64,000 nt of DNA from Paenibacillus tianmuensis (GCF_900100345.1 NZ_FMTT01000001.1:124001-188000), one strand, 5' to 3'. Positions 1-8,136 are shown, counted from the first letter of the stretch. The notes: generated from the letters alone by a model not told the origin. Numbers and translations are program-made.

Positions 1-2
1 AA

Positions 3-1493
3 CACCTTGGCGCAGCCAAGACCGCGTTTGATTTGGAGGAGCTTGTTACCCATTACCACAAACAGCTTAAGGAAGAAGCTTATGCTTATTTGGAGCGGCG
101 GGGCATCCATCAGGAGACGGCGGAGCATTATCGAATCGGTTTTGAACCGGGCAAGTTCGGGTTTTACATCAACTCGGGCAAGCTGGGTGATTTTTTTGAA
201 AACCGCATTATTATTCCGATCACGAACGCGGGCGGGGTTACGGTCGATTTAATCGGACGATCGCTTGACCAGCGCGAGCCGAAATACAAATCGCTGCTCG
301 GAGTGGGCGACTATTTATTCAACGAGCAGATTCTGGAGCAGACGGAGGACGTCATCGTGTGCGGCGGGGTGTTTGATGTGCTCAGCTTGGCTCAAGCGCA
401 CCTGCCGGCAGTATGTGTGCCGATCTGGATGTCCTTTAAAGAAATTCATGCGGACAAGCTGCGGGACAAGCGGGTGTTCATCTGTCTGGGCAATGATGAG
501 GCAGGGCGACGGGAAAGCGTCAGAATCCAAGCGCTGCTGCAATCGACGGCAAAGCAAACGTTTATCATGCAGCTGCCTGAGTCGATCCGGGACGTCAACG
601 ATTTCTTCGTGCGGGTGCAAAATCCGCTGGATTCGTTCATGCGGCTGTTGAATGAAACGATGGAAGAGACGATGATGCTTCCGATTGCTCCCGACACGAA
701 AAACGTTTCCATATATACCGAAGAATTCATGAAGCGGCATCGCGGACAAGCATCGGGCGTGCCGACCGGTTTCGCCGCGCTGGACGAAGCGTTGTTCGGC
801 GGGCTTCGAAGCGGGCTGTATCTGCTGGCCGGGGCCGCTTCTTCGGGTAAGACGATGCTCATGAAGCAAATGGCGGACCATATCGCTTTGCACCAGACGC
901 CGGTCGTTTACGTATCCTGGGACATGACGGGATTCGAGCTCTGGGCGCGAAGCATAGCCAGGCTCATCGGCACCGAGCCGCAAAACGTACTCACCGGGAA
1001 GATCGAGCCGCGGCAAGTGGCCGAAGCCAATAAACGTTATATGCCCATTAGCCATATGCTTTGGACGATCGAATGCTCACTCGATTCCACAATCGACCGC
1101 GTCATGTCCAATGTCGAGCGGATTGCAGGGATGTCCGGCAAAACGCCTGTCGTATTCATCGACCATATTAACCGTATCCCGGCAGGCGGACTGCCCAATC
1201 CGCCCCGCTCGTCCGCTGAGCACCAGACGACAATCACTTATATGCTCAAGCATTGGTCCAAGGAATGGGGAGGCCCGGTTATTGCGGCTGTTCCTTCGGA
1301 TATCGGAGATGAGCGTCTACCGGAAGGGGCGGAAGCGTCAGCCGACGTCATTATGCGGCTGAAGCCGGAGCCGGACGGAACGTCCGCTAACGGGATACGC
1401 TCGAGCTTGCAGCTTCTGAAACACCGCAATGGGACGCTGGCGACCATTCCGCTGCGGTTTTACGACCAGCAGGCGCGTTTTGCGGAAGAATGA
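3..1493 (+). CDS. primase/helicase-like protein (TOPRIM plus RecA-like helicase), 5' truncated by window edge
   Basis: The reading frame is open to the left edge and no start codon with a ribosome-binding site is visible, so the N-terminus (probably a zinc-binding primase domain) lies outside. The visible 496 codons hold a TOPRIM-like fold (about residues 75-205) and a DnaB-type RecA ATPase (about 245-495). The Walker A motif GAASSGKT (residues 277-284) and Walker B 'FIDH' (Asp 387) are intact. The TOPRIM motifs look eroded: the usual catalytic Glu before 'FD' reads Gly ('CGGVFD', from residue 120), and the D-x-D motif reads 'GNDEAG' (from 163). By family it should act in replication or repair as a helicase. 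Loss of primase activity is an inference from the substitutions. A bifunctional phage-type primase-helicase is the alternative. Confidence 0.72.
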   Translation, partial: HLGAAKTAFDLEELVTHYHKQLKEEAYAYLERRGIHQETAEHYRIGFEPGKFGFYINSGKLGDFFENRIIIPITNAGGVTVDLIGRSLDQREPKYKSLLGVGDYLFNEQILEQTEDVIVCGGVFDVLSLAQAHLPAVCVPIWMSFKEIHADKLRDKRVFICLGNDEAGRRESVRIQALLQSTAKQTFIMQLPESIRDVNDFFVRVQNPLDSFMRLLNETMEETMMLPIAPDTKNVSIYTEEFMKRHRGQASGVPTGFAALDEALFGGLRSGLYLLAGAASSGKTMLMKQMADHIALHQTPVVYVSWDMTGFELWARSIARLIGTEPQNVLTGKIEPRQVAEANKRYMPISHMLWTIECSLDSTIDRVMSNVERIAGMSGKTPVVFIDHINRIPAGGLPNPPRSSAEHQTTITYMLKHWSKEWGGPVIAAVPSDIGDERLPEGAEASADVIMRLKPEPDGTSANGIRSSLQLLKHRNGTLATIPLRFYDQQARFAEE

Positions 1494-1545
1494 AGCGCCT
1501 GAAGTGGGACAAATGCGGAAGTGTATGCCAGAATCCAAGAAATGA

Positions 1546-1574
1546 TGGAAAAAGACATTCAAAATGTCTATAAT
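1546..1574 (+). promoter_or_regulatory. promoter for prsW with overlapping dyad
   Basis: TGGAAA (1546-1551) and a perfect TATAAT (1569-1574) are 17 bases apart. A perfect 7-bp dyad AGACATT-CAA-AATGTCT (1553-1569) fills the spacer and touches the -10 box, where a repressor could bind. No transcript data; the operator role is inferred. Confidence 0.5.
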
Positions 1575-1616
1575 ATTTATAGGATTAAGAAATATCGACA
1601 AGCGCCTGCCCGTATC

Positions 1617-1652
1617 ACGGTCGGCATCCGCAAAGTTGCGGGGGCCGGCCGT
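1617..1652 (+). other. strong hairpin in the prsW 5' leader
   Basis: Two arms (1617-1631 and 1638-1652) pair over about 15 positions, with G-U pairs and one mismatch, around a six-base loop. No T-run follows, so it is not a standard terminator. It lies between the promoter at 1546-1574 and the prsW start at 1696, where it could affect stability or translation of the mRNA. Confidence 0.5.
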
Positions 1653-1695
1653 TGCTGCGGGCGGGTTTAACCTATTGTGATGGAGGGGAGACACT

Positions 1696-2388
1696 TTGAG
1701 CGTCTTAACTGTCCTGACGGCGGCTATAGCGCCGGGTGTCGCTCTGCTGGCCTATTTTTATTTAAAAGACCGATACGATACAGAGCCTATCTCCTTAGTA
1801 ATCAAGCTGTTCATGTTCGGCGTTCTGATCGTATTCCCGGTCATGGTGCTGCAGCGGGCTCTGGTACATGGGCTCGGCGAGGACCCGTTCGTTTTTTCGT
1901 TCCTGACGTCTTCTTTGCCGGAGGAATTTTTTAAGTGGTTCCTGGTCTATTTCGTTACCTACAAGCATGCGTCGTTTGACGAACCGTATGATGGCATCGT
2001 GTACGCGGTGGCGGTGTCGCTCGGATTCGCCACGCTCGAAAACGTGTTCTATGCGTTCTTGAACGGATCGAGCTTTTCATCGCTTATGATTCGGGCGTTC
2101 CTGCCGGTGTCCGGTCACGCCATGTTCGGCGTCATGATGGGTTACCATTTCGGAAAAGCCAAGTTTACGCCGGAACACACCCGCAAGCATCTGATATTGG
2201 CGCTGGCGCTGCCGGTATTTTGGCATGGGGTGTTCGACTATACGCTGCTCTTAAGCCAAGCGTACTGGGTCTGGTTTATGGTGCCGCTCATGAGCTTCTT
2301 GTGGTTACGCAGCCTGCGCAAAGTAAACCGGGCCAATGCCAAGTCGCCGCTCAGGGTCGCCGCGCGGGAGGATCAGGTTAAAATTTAG
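1696..2388 (+). CDS. prsW: PrsW family intramembrane protease
   Basis: PrsW is a polytopic membrane protease. In B. subtilis it makes the first cut in the anti-sigma factor RsiW and so releases sigma-W during envelope stress. The 230-residue product has the family hallmarks: an EExxK motif (E76, E77, K80), His141 in 'SGHAMFG' and His177 in 'FWHGVFD', among about seven hydrophobic segments. The start is TTG, six bases after GGAGGGGA. The gene opens the same prsW-ypeB-ypfA-ypfB-cmk order known from Bacillus. Whether sigma-W and RsiW exist in this organism cannot be seen here, so the substrate is inferred. Identification is firm. Confidence 0.92.
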   Translation: MSVLTVLTAAIAPGVALLAYFYLKDRYDTEPISLVIKLFMFGVLIVFPVMVLQRALVHGLGEDPFVFSFLTSSLPEEFFKWFLVYFVTYKHASFDEPYDGIVYAVAVSLGFATLENVFYAFLNGSSFSSLMIRAFLPVSGHAMFGVMMGYHFGKAKFTPEHTRKHLILALALPVFWHGVFDYTLLLSQAYWVWFMVPLMSFLWLRSLRKVNRANAKSPLRVAAREDQVKI

Positions 2389-2442
2389 CCGGAATGACCA
2401 TAATGGATATGATAATACCATAGGTCATACCGGAGGGATATG

Positions 2443-2607
2443 ATGAATGTCGTTAGTCCGCGGGTGAAAGTCGCCATCCGCTGCAAGCATTGCGGCGAGA
2501 AGTTCGTTTTAAAGGGCCGGAAAGAAAAGGAAAAGATCGATACCGGGTTCAAGCAGTGCATATGCAACAATGAAAAAGATTTCGATATCGAAACCCTTGA
2601 TTTCTAG
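2443..2607 (+). CDS. small zinc-ribbon-like protein, 54 residues, function unknown
   Basis: A short reading frame follows GGAGGG (2432-2437), with two adjacent ATG codons (2440 and 2443). The second is better spaced and is chosen. The product has a CxxC pair (C14, C17) and a CxC pair (C39, C41), a pattern that fits a single zinc-binding knuckle, with a lysine-rich middle. It occupies the place of sleB between prsW and ypeB. A strong terminator follows directly. I do not recognise a named family. Coding is supported by the ribosome-binding site, paired cysteines and fit between flanking signals. Confidence 0.6.
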   Translation: MNVVSPRVKVAIRCKHCGEKFVLKGRKEKEKIDTGFKQCICNNEKDFDIETLDF

Positions 2608-2616
2608 TCCGGGGAA

Positions 2617-2651
2617 AGAGTCGGCCAAGCGCCGGCTTTTTTCTTTTTTTT
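2617..2651 (+). terminator. intrinsic terminator
   Basis: Stem AGTCGGC/GCCGGCT (one G-U pair) with loop CAAGC, followed by an almost pure T tract to 2651. It ends the prsW/zinc-ribbon unit. Confidence 0.85.
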
Positions 2652-2751
2652 GAACGGCTCCAGTACGATGTCCTGCGCTTCGTGAATAATCCCCCTGTCT
2701 TCAGGCGAAAACTAAGCCCAAGTTTTGCTGATGAAGGGAGATTTCTCGAAC

Positions 2752-4113
2752 ATGTACAAAAGACTGAGCATCGTCATGTTTCCGATTCTTTTGGTGGCGC
2801 TCATCGGCACCGGGGTCTGGGGCTACTTGGAGCATCAAGAGAAAAACGCCGTCTTGATCAAGGCGGAAAACCATTATCAACGGGCGTTCCACGATTTGTC
2901 GTTTCACGTAGACAAGCTGCATACGGAGCTAGGCAATACGCTCGCGGTGAATTCAACGTCTCAGGACGCCTACAAAAAAGGGCTGATCAACGTTTGGCGG
3001 ATCACGAGCGAAGCCCAGAACGAAATCAGTCAATTGCCGCTGACTTTGCTGCCTTTCAACAAAACCGAGGAGCTTTTGGCTAATATTTCGAATTTTGCTT
3101 ATCGTGCGGCGGTCCGTGATCTTTCCAAAAATCCGCTGGACAGAAACGAAATGAAGACGCTCAATACGCTGTACGAGCACGCGGCGGAAATTTCCAAAGA
3201 TTTGCGCGGGGTTCAAAGCAAGGTCATTCAAAACAACTTGCGCTGGATGGATGTCGAGCTGGCGCTCGCTACACAGAAGGAGCCGCATGACAACGTTATC
3301 GTCGACGGGTTCACTACGGTAGATAAAAAGGTGCGCGAATATCCGGAAATCAACTGGAGTCCGGCGGTCATGAGCATGTATCAGAAGCGGGACATGCACA
3401 TGCTCTCCGGCCCGGAGACGAATGCCGACGAAATTAAGCAAAAGGCCGTGCAGTTTCTTGGCATCCAGGACCCATCCGGGCTTCAGGTCATAGAAAACGG
3501 ACCCGGGACCGAGTACCAGTCCTTTAGCGTAACGGCGCCTAAACAAGGTACGGCGGACGGCGCTCATTTGGACTATTCGAAAAAAGGCGGCCAGCTTTTG
3601 TGGTTCGCGGCTTCCCGCAATGTGTCCGAAAAGAAGCTCGACTTGCGGCAAGCGCGTGACATCGGGGCGCAGTTCCTGGATGAGCATGGCTACAAGAACA
3701 TGACCGCCGTCAGCTACGACGAATACGGAAACGTCGCCAATATGACGTTTGCACCGCGCACGAACGACGTGATCAATTACGTGGAAAAGGTTGCGGTTCA
3801 GGTGGCGTTGGATAATGGCGAAGTGACGGGACTTGAAGCGGCTGATTACGTGTACGGCAAGAAGGACCGCCAGATCAAAGCGCCGAAGCTGACGGCGGAC
3901 GAAGCCCGTAAAACGCTGAATGCCGATTTTAAAGCAGATAGCGTCAACCAGGCGCTGATCAAGAACGATATCGACGAAGAGGTGCTCTGCTACCAATATA
4001 TCGGCCGTGTCAACGGAGGACTATACCGGATCTACGTTAACGCTGAGAGCGGCGCGGAAGAGAAAATCGACCGCTTGGGCGCCGAAGAAGCCGCCGCCGT
4101 CACGCCAACCTGA
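2752..4113 (+). CDS. ypeB: spore germination protein YpeB
   Basis: YpeB is the partner of the spore cortex-lytic enzyme SleB. Each needs the other for assembly and stability in the spore. The 453-residue product has an N-terminal membrane anchor (about residues 6-25), then 'GYLEHQEKNAVLIKAEN', very close to Bacillus YpeB, and PepSY-type repeats in the C-terminal two thirds. The ATG at 2752 gives the expected N-terminus; an upstream in-frame ATG at 2725 is less likely. In Bacillus sleB lies just upstream and is co-transcribed. Here that place is taken by a microprotein with its own terminator, so YpeB is probably expressed alone. A forespore promoter is expected but I could not identify one. 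Confidence 0.93.
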   Translation: MYKRLSIVMFPILLVALIGTGVWGYLEHQEKNAVLIKAENHYQRAFHDLSFHVDKLHTELGNTLAVNSTSQDAYKKGLINVWRITSEAQNEISQLPLTLLPFNKTEELLANISNFAYRAAVRDLSKNPLDRNEMKTLNTLYEHAAEISKDLRGVQSKVIQNNLRWMDVELALATQKEPHDNVIVDGFTTVDKKVREYPEINWSPAVMSMYQKRDMHMLSGPETNADEIKQKAVQFLGIQDPSGLQVIENGPGTEYQSFSVTAPKQGTADGAHLDYSKKGGQLLWFAASRNVSEKKLDLRQARDIGAQFLDEHGYKNMTAVSYDEYGNVANMTFAPRTNDVINYVEKVAVQVALDNGEVTGLEAADYVYGKKDRQIKAPKLTADEARKTLNADFKADSVNQALIKNDIDEEVLCYQYIGRVNGGLYRIYVNAESGAEEKIDRLGAEEAAAVTPT

Positions 4114-4137
4114 TTGTTTAGTTTTCTACTCTCTCCC

Positions 4138-4162
4138 AAGCCCGATGCGTTCGGGCTTTTTT
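4138..4162 (+). terminator. terminator after ypeB
   Basis: Perfect 8-bp stem AAGCCCGA/TCGGGCTT, five-base loop, six T residues. Confidence 0.9.
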
Positions 4163-4195
4163 GCATTTGTTTTCGGTTTAAGGTGATGAGCCGAA

Positions 4196-4307
4196 GGCGA
4201 AATCGCGATTGGCGGCGAGTTTTTTGACCTGGTCCCAATTCCATAGAAAATTGTTCCATGGGACCGGGTCAAAACGTGTCTGAGCATTAGCCAATCGCGA
4301 TTTCGCC
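4196..4307. repeat. nested long inverted repeat (112 bp)
   Basis: Outer arms 4196-4213 and 4290-4307 are perfect 18-base inverted copies (GGCGAAATCGCGATTGGC and its complement). Inner arms 4222-4237 and 4259-4274 pair over 16 bases with one G-T. A third pair, CAATT/AATTG (4236-4240, 4249-4253), closes the tip. The intergenic stretch 4114-4456 holds the ypeB terminator, this element and a promoter, and no gene. I see no second copy in the window. It could be a MITE-like repeat, a structured RNA or a cruciform. Confidence 0.75.
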
Positions 4308-4402
4308 ACAGGCCGCGCTACCGTTCCTCTCACCGTCCCACAACGCTCCAAAGAAGAAACTCCGAACGCTGCGCGCTCACCCCTTCCCATATTCTCTGCA
4401 CG

Positions 4403-4411
4403 TGCTATAAT
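4403..4411 (+). promoter_or_regulatory. extended -10 promoter of the PilZ gene
   Basis: TGC followed by a perfect TATAAT (4406-4411), about 45 bases before the start. The -35 region (near 4383-4388) is poor, as is common for extended -10 promoters. Confidence 0.5.
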
Positions 4412-4456
4412 AAAGCTTGGACTTATCGAAGTTTACACTCCGGGGAGGTGAGCCGA

Positions 4457-5110
4457 TTGCTGCCGAAAGTAAACCAGATGCTTTTTATCCAAATCAATTC
4501 CATCGATGACGAAGAGGCGAGGCAGGAATATAAATCGAGGATCGCAGACGTCTCGGACACGTATATCAGCATGGAAGTTCCAATGAACGACAAATCGGGG
4601 AAGCTGAAGCGTTTGTATCCGGGCGACGAGCTTTCCGTTTATTTTATAACCGAGGGCGGCATGAAAAACTACTTCAATTCGTCCGTACTCGGATTTTCCG
4701 ACGATGTGATCCGGCTTGTCCTGATCAAAAAGCCCGAACCGGAATCCATTACGAAAGTGCAGCGGCGCAACTTTTTGCGAGTGCCGGCCATACTCGAAAT
4801 CGCCGTGAAATTCTCGGAGCAGCTGCAGTTCGTATCGCTGACCGACGATGTCGGCGGAGGAGGCATTTCCTTTCTTTGCGAAGGATACGTGCCTGCCGAG
4901 ACCGGCTGCACGGTCGAGTGCTGGCTGCTTGTCCCGTTCAAAAGCGGTCTGATCGAGCACGTACCGTTCAAGAGCGAAATCGTGCGCGTCAAAGTGCTGG
5001 AAACGGGGAAAAAGCAGGTCATGATGCGCTTTTCGGAGATCACGGACCGTGAGCGCCAAAAAATTATCCGGTACTGCTTTGAGCGGCAGTTTGATATCCG
5101 CAAAAGATAA
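4457..5110 (+). CDS. ypfA: PilZ-domain c-di-GMP receptor, YcgR/YpfA type
   Basis: Proteins of this family bind cyclic di-GMP and slow flagellar rotation in B. subtilis (there also called DgrA or FlgZ). The 217-residue product has an N-terminal YcgR-like domain (about 1-95) and a C-terminal PilZ domain (about 100-215). The arginine motif RRNFLR is intact. The second motif, usually D/N-x-S-x-x-G, reads 'DVGGGG', with Gly for the Ser that normally touches the ligand. TTG at 4457 is chosen because it lies eight bases after GGGAGG; the GTG at 4448 overlaps that site. The cytoplasmic role is inferred from family. Weaker ligand binding is possible but untested. Confidence 0.85.
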   Translation: MLPKVNQMLFIQINSIDDEEARQEYKSRIADVSDTYISMEVPMNDKSGKLKRLYPGDELSVYFITEGGMKNYFNSSVLGFSDDVIRLVLIKKPEPESITKVQRRNFLRVPAILEIAVKFSEQLQFVSLTDDVGGGGISFLCEGYVPAETGCTVECWLLVPFKSGLIEHVPFKSEIVRVKVLETGKKQVMMRFSEITDRERQKIIRYCFERQFDIRKR

Positions 5111-5176
5111 TACATAATAACTTGGCATGACGGGCACACTATCCCCCGAATATTGGAGGGAACGGGGTGGCCGCGG

Positions 5177-5410
5177 ATGAATACAAAGAATCAAAATGAA
5201 TCGGACGATAGGTACGAAGAATTATTTTTGCAGTTTGCCCATCGGGCGGAACGATGGATTGCCTGGGCATTGGCTGGGTGCGCCATTACTTTGGTCGCCT
5301 CCCAATTGCTGCTTCTTAACCCGCGAATCCGCTATGCTTTAGTCAAGGTAGAGCAGCTGGAGGGACTGCCTTATTCCATGTCCCAGCTTCGGACCGCGGA
5401 AGGAAAATAA
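5177..5410 (+). CDS. ypfB: DUF5359 family membrane protein YpfB
   Basis: This 77-residue protein has a charged N-terminus and one membrane helix (about 29-48: 'WIAWALAGCAITLVASQLLLL'-like segment, shortened here). It sits between ypfA and cmk, as in Bacillus, and matches YpfB in size and place. No function is known to me. The ATG is preceded by GGGGTGG at six bases; a TTG further upstream (5153) is possible but lacks a site. Confidence 0.7.
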   Translation: MNTKNQNESDDRYEELFLQFAHRAERWIAWALAGCAITLVASQLLLLNPRIRYALVKVEQLEGLPYSMSQLRTAEGK

Positions 5411-5426
5411 TGGAGTGACGTGAGTT

Positions 5427-5456
5427 TTGCAATCCGCGGTAAAACTATGGTATAAT
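5427..5456 (+). promoter_or_regulatory. promoter of cmk
   Basis: TTGCAA (5427-5432), 18-base spacer, TATAAT (5451-5456), with an extended TGG before the -10. A small GC hairpin AGGC-TTCG-GCCT (5469-5480) followed by eight T residues lies in the leader before the cmk ribosome-binding site and may act as a weak attenuator. Confidence 0.7.
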
Positions 5457-5530
5457 TTTCTTCGTTCGAGGCTTCGGCCTGTTTTTTTTTCAGGTTGCTC
5501 GTCCGCTTCATTTTGTAAGGAGGCCGCATT

Positions 5531-6211
5531 TTGGAAAAGTTTAACATCGCAATCGACGGTCCGGCGGGAGCGGGGAAAAGCACGATCGCTCGTCTGGTCG
5601 CCGGTGCGCTCGGCTTCGTCTATGTCGATACGGGAGCCATGTACCGAGCCGTGACTTGGAAGATTTTACGGGAAGGCCTTCAAGAGGAACAAATCTCGGA
5701 CATGATTGCGCTCACAGGCCGTATGGACATTCGCTTAGTACCGGGCAGCGATGGCCAAATGGTCTTTGTCGATGGCGAAGACGTGACGGGCATGATTCGC
5801 TTTGCGGAAGTGACCGGAAACGTCTCCAGAATCGCTTCCATCGCTGAAATTCGCAATATCCTTACCGCCAAACAGCAGGAAATGGCCCGAAGCAAAGGAA
5901 TTGTCATGGACGGTCGGGATATCGGCAGTCATGTGTTGCCGGACGCCGAGGTCAAGGTGTTTTTGACCGCAAGCGTCAGTGTCCGCGCCCAGCGCCGGTT
6001 CAAAGAAATTTGCGATACGCAGCCGGATATCACGCTTGAGAGATTGGAGCGAGATATTGCCGAGCGGGACCGGATGGACGAGCAGCGCGAGGCTTCGCCG
6101 CTTGTGAAAGCGCCGGATGCCGTGCTGCTGGATACGACCGATATGACGATACCGCAAGTAGTGGATCGCATTTTGGAGCTTTTCAAGCTCCGGGTCGGTG
6201 GGGGGCAGTAG
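5531..6211 (+). CDS. cmk: (d)CMP kinase
   Basis: Cytidylate kinase phosphorylates CMP and dCMP with ATP for nucleotide and lipid precursor supply. The 226-residue length is normal. The P-loop 'GPAGAGKST' is at about residues 9-17, followed by 'VDTGAMYRA', the CMP-binding segment. 'DGRDIGSHVLPDA' is the conserved Arg/Asp loop. The start is TTG, seven bases after TAAGGAGG. It lies directly upstream of plsC with one base between stop and next start, so the two are co-transcribed from the promoter at 5427-5456. Confidence 0.96.
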   Translation: MEKFNIAIDGPAGAGKSTIARLVAGALGFVYVDTGAMYRAVTWKILREGLQEEQISDMIALTGRMDIRLVPGSDGQMVFVDGEDVTGMIRFAEVTGNVSRIASIAEIRNILTAKQQEMARSKGIVMDGRDIGSHVLPDAEVKVFLTASVSVRAQRRFKEICDTQPDITLERLERDIAERDRMDEQREASPLVKAPDAVLLDTTDMTIPQVVDRILELFKLRVGGGQ

Positions 6212-6212
6212 C

Positions 6213-6794
6213 ATGTTGTACGTCTTTTTTCGAGGAATTTTTCGCGTGTTGTTCCGTACCGTGTATTTTTTGCGGGCGGAAGGGCTTGAGAACATTCCCG
6301 CCGAAGGCGCCGTCGTTCTGTGCGGCAACCACACCAGCAACTGGGACCCGCCGCTGATGGGCAGCCCGCTGAAGCGAAAGGTGCATTACATGGCCAAGGC
6401 CGAGCTGTTCGACGTTCCCGTTTTGGGGTACATTTTGCCGAGAATCGCGGCATTTCCCGTCAAACGCGGTGGTGTCAGCAAAGAATCGATCCGCTTGTCG
6501 CTGCAGCTGCTTAAAGACGGCGAAGTTATGGGCATTTTCCCGGAAGGGACGCGCAGCAACGCGGGAGGCATGGGTAAAAAGGGAGCGGCCAGCCTGGCAT
6601 TAAAGTCCGGGGCTGTAGTCATTCCGGCAGCCATTATCGGCAATTATAAGCCGTTTCGGCAAATGAAGGTCGTGTATGGTCCGCCAGTCGATTTGAGCGA
6701 ATTTGAGAACAGCGGTTCGGAAGGCTTGGAACAGGCGACCGACAAAATCATGAGCACGATCCGAAGCATGGTCAAGCAGCACGAATCGAAATGA
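6213..6794 (+). CDS. plsC: 1-acyl-sn-glycerol-3-phosphate acyltransferase
   Basis: PlsC transfers the second acyl chain to lysophosphatidic acid at the membrane. The 193-residue product has the catalytic H-x4-D motif (H40, D45 in 'NHTSNWD') and the 'FPEGTRS' motif at about residues 109-115 that binds the glycerol phosphate. One hydrophobic segment lies at the N-terminus. The ATG at 6213 follows a G-rich site inside the end of cmk; the GTG at 6198 is less likely. In B. subtilis plsC is elsewhere, but the cmk-plsC-rpsA order is familiar in other Firmicutes. Together with plsY at 12.6 kb and gpsA, it supplies phosphatidic acid. Confidence 0.93.
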   Translation: MLYVFFRGIFRVLFRTVYFLRAEGLENIPAEGAVVLCGNHTSNWDPPLMGSPLKRKVHYMAKAELFDVPVLGYILPRIAAFPVKRGGVSKESIRLSLQLLKDGEVMGIFPEGTRSNAGGMGKKGAASLALKSGAVVIPAAIIGNYKPFRQMKVVYGPPVDLSEFENSGSEGLEQATDKIMSTIRSMVKQHESK

Positions 6795-6885
6795 TAAATT
6801 GTGGCATACTTAAGAAAATGATGAAGTAAATTTTTTATCCAAATACATTACACGTTGTCAGGTTGTTTAAGGAGGGTAATTGGAC

Positions 6886-8103
6886 ATGTCAGAAGAAATG
6901 AAATTTGATCAAGAAGTTCAATCCGCAGAGGTATCTCAGGAAGAGTCCATGGCGAATGTCAACATCATTAAAAAAGGTGACATCGTTACCGGCAAAGTCA
7001 TTAAAGTGGATGCGGATCAAGCGGTTGTCGACGTAGGTTACAAATACGACGGCACCGTGCCTGTAAGAGAGCTTTCGTCCGTCCAATTGGACAATGCGGA
7101 AGAGATCGTTCAAGTCGGTCAAGACGTCGAACTGAAAGTTCTTACTATCGATGACAACAAGGAAAAGCTCGTGCTTTCCAAACGCGCCATCGACAGCGAG
7201 AAATCGTGGGAGAAGCTTGCGGCGGACATGGAAAACAAAACGATCCTCGAAGCGAAAGTCGCCGAAGTGGTTAAAGGCGGTCTTGTCGTTGACGTAGGTC
7301 TGCGCGGATTCGTTCCGGCTTCCATGGTTGAGCGCACGTTCGTCGAAGATTTCAGCGATTACAAAGGCCGCACGCTGCGTCTGCGCGTAAAAGAAATGGA
7401 CCGCGAGAAAAACAAGGTCATTCTTTCTCAAAAAGACGTGCTGGATGAAGAAATCGAAGCGAAAAAGCAAGAAACGATTGCGAAACTGTCGGTCGGTCAA
7501 GAGCTGACGGGAACGGTTCAACGTTTGACGCAATTCGGCGCTTTTGTCGATATCGGCGGCGTGGACGGACTCGTTCATATCTCCGAGATGGCTTGGAATC
7601 ATGTCGAGCATGCGTCTGAAGTTGTGAAGGAAGGCGACCAAGTCCGCGTTCAAGTTCTGAAATTGGACCCGGCCAATGAGCGCATCTCCTTGAGCATCAA
7701 AGCAACGCAACCGGGACCTTGGGAGTCCGTGAAAAACAAGATCAATATCGGAGATATTGTTACCGGTACGGTTAAACGGATCGTGCAATTCGGCGCATTC
7801 ATCGAAGTGGCTCCGGGTGTTGAGGGCTTGGTTCATATTTCCCAAATCGCACACCGCCACATCGCAACGCCGTTCGAAGTGCTGAAAGATGGTCAAGAGG
7901 TTCAAGTGAAAGTGTTGGATATGAACCCGGACGAGAAGCGCATTTCGCTCAGCATCAAAGAAACGGAAGAAGCGCCAGCCCGCGAACCGAGAGCTGAAAG
8001 AGAGCGTGCGCCGAAGCGGGAATCCGTTTCCCACGAAGAACTCCAAGGCTTGAACCTGACGCTCGGCGAGCGTTTTGGCGACAAGCTGAGCAAATTCAAG
8101 TAA
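6886..8103 (+). CDS. ypfD: 30S ribosomal protein S1 homologue (four S1 domains)
   Basis: This 405-residue protein carries four S1 RNA-binding domains (about residues 20-95, 105-180, 190-265 and 275-350), fewer than the six of Gram-negative S1. A charged tail rich in Glu and Arg follows. It should bind single-stranded mRNA. In low-GC Gram-positives its role at the ribosome is unclear and it is not essential in B. subtilis. The ATG at 6886 lies nine bases after AAGGAGGG; the TTG at 6880 is too close. Codon use looks like a highly expressed gene (for example many GGT and GTT codons compared with neighbours; impression only). Its place after cmk-plsC matches ypfD. Confidence 0.93.
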   Translation: MSEEMKFDQEVQSAEVSQEESMANVNIIKKGDIVTGKVIKVDADQAVVDVGYKYDGTVPVRELSSVQLDNAEEIVQVGQDVELKVLTIDDNKEKLVLSKRAIDSEKSWEKLAADMENKTILEAKVAEVVKGGLVVDVGLRGFVPASMVERTFVEDFSDYKGRTLRLRVKEMDREKNKVILSQKDVLDEEIEAKKQETIAKLSVGQELTGTVQRLTQFGAFVDIGGVDGLVHISEMAWNHVEHASEVVKEGDQVRVQVLKLDPANERISLSIKATQPGPWESVKNKINIGDIVTGTVKRIVQFGAFIEVAPGVEGLVHISQIAHRHIATPFEVLKDGQEVQVKVLDMNPDEKRISLSIKETEEAPAREPRAERERAPKRESVSHEELQGLNLTLGERFGDKLSKFK

Positions 8104-8136
8104 ACCGCTGTCTATAGACGAAAAGAGGAATCAGGG

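Noticed and set aside
6889-8046. 385-codon open frame on the minus strand
   Set aside because: Antisense to the S1-like gene; Phe- and His-rich composition, no ribosome-binding site, no motif.
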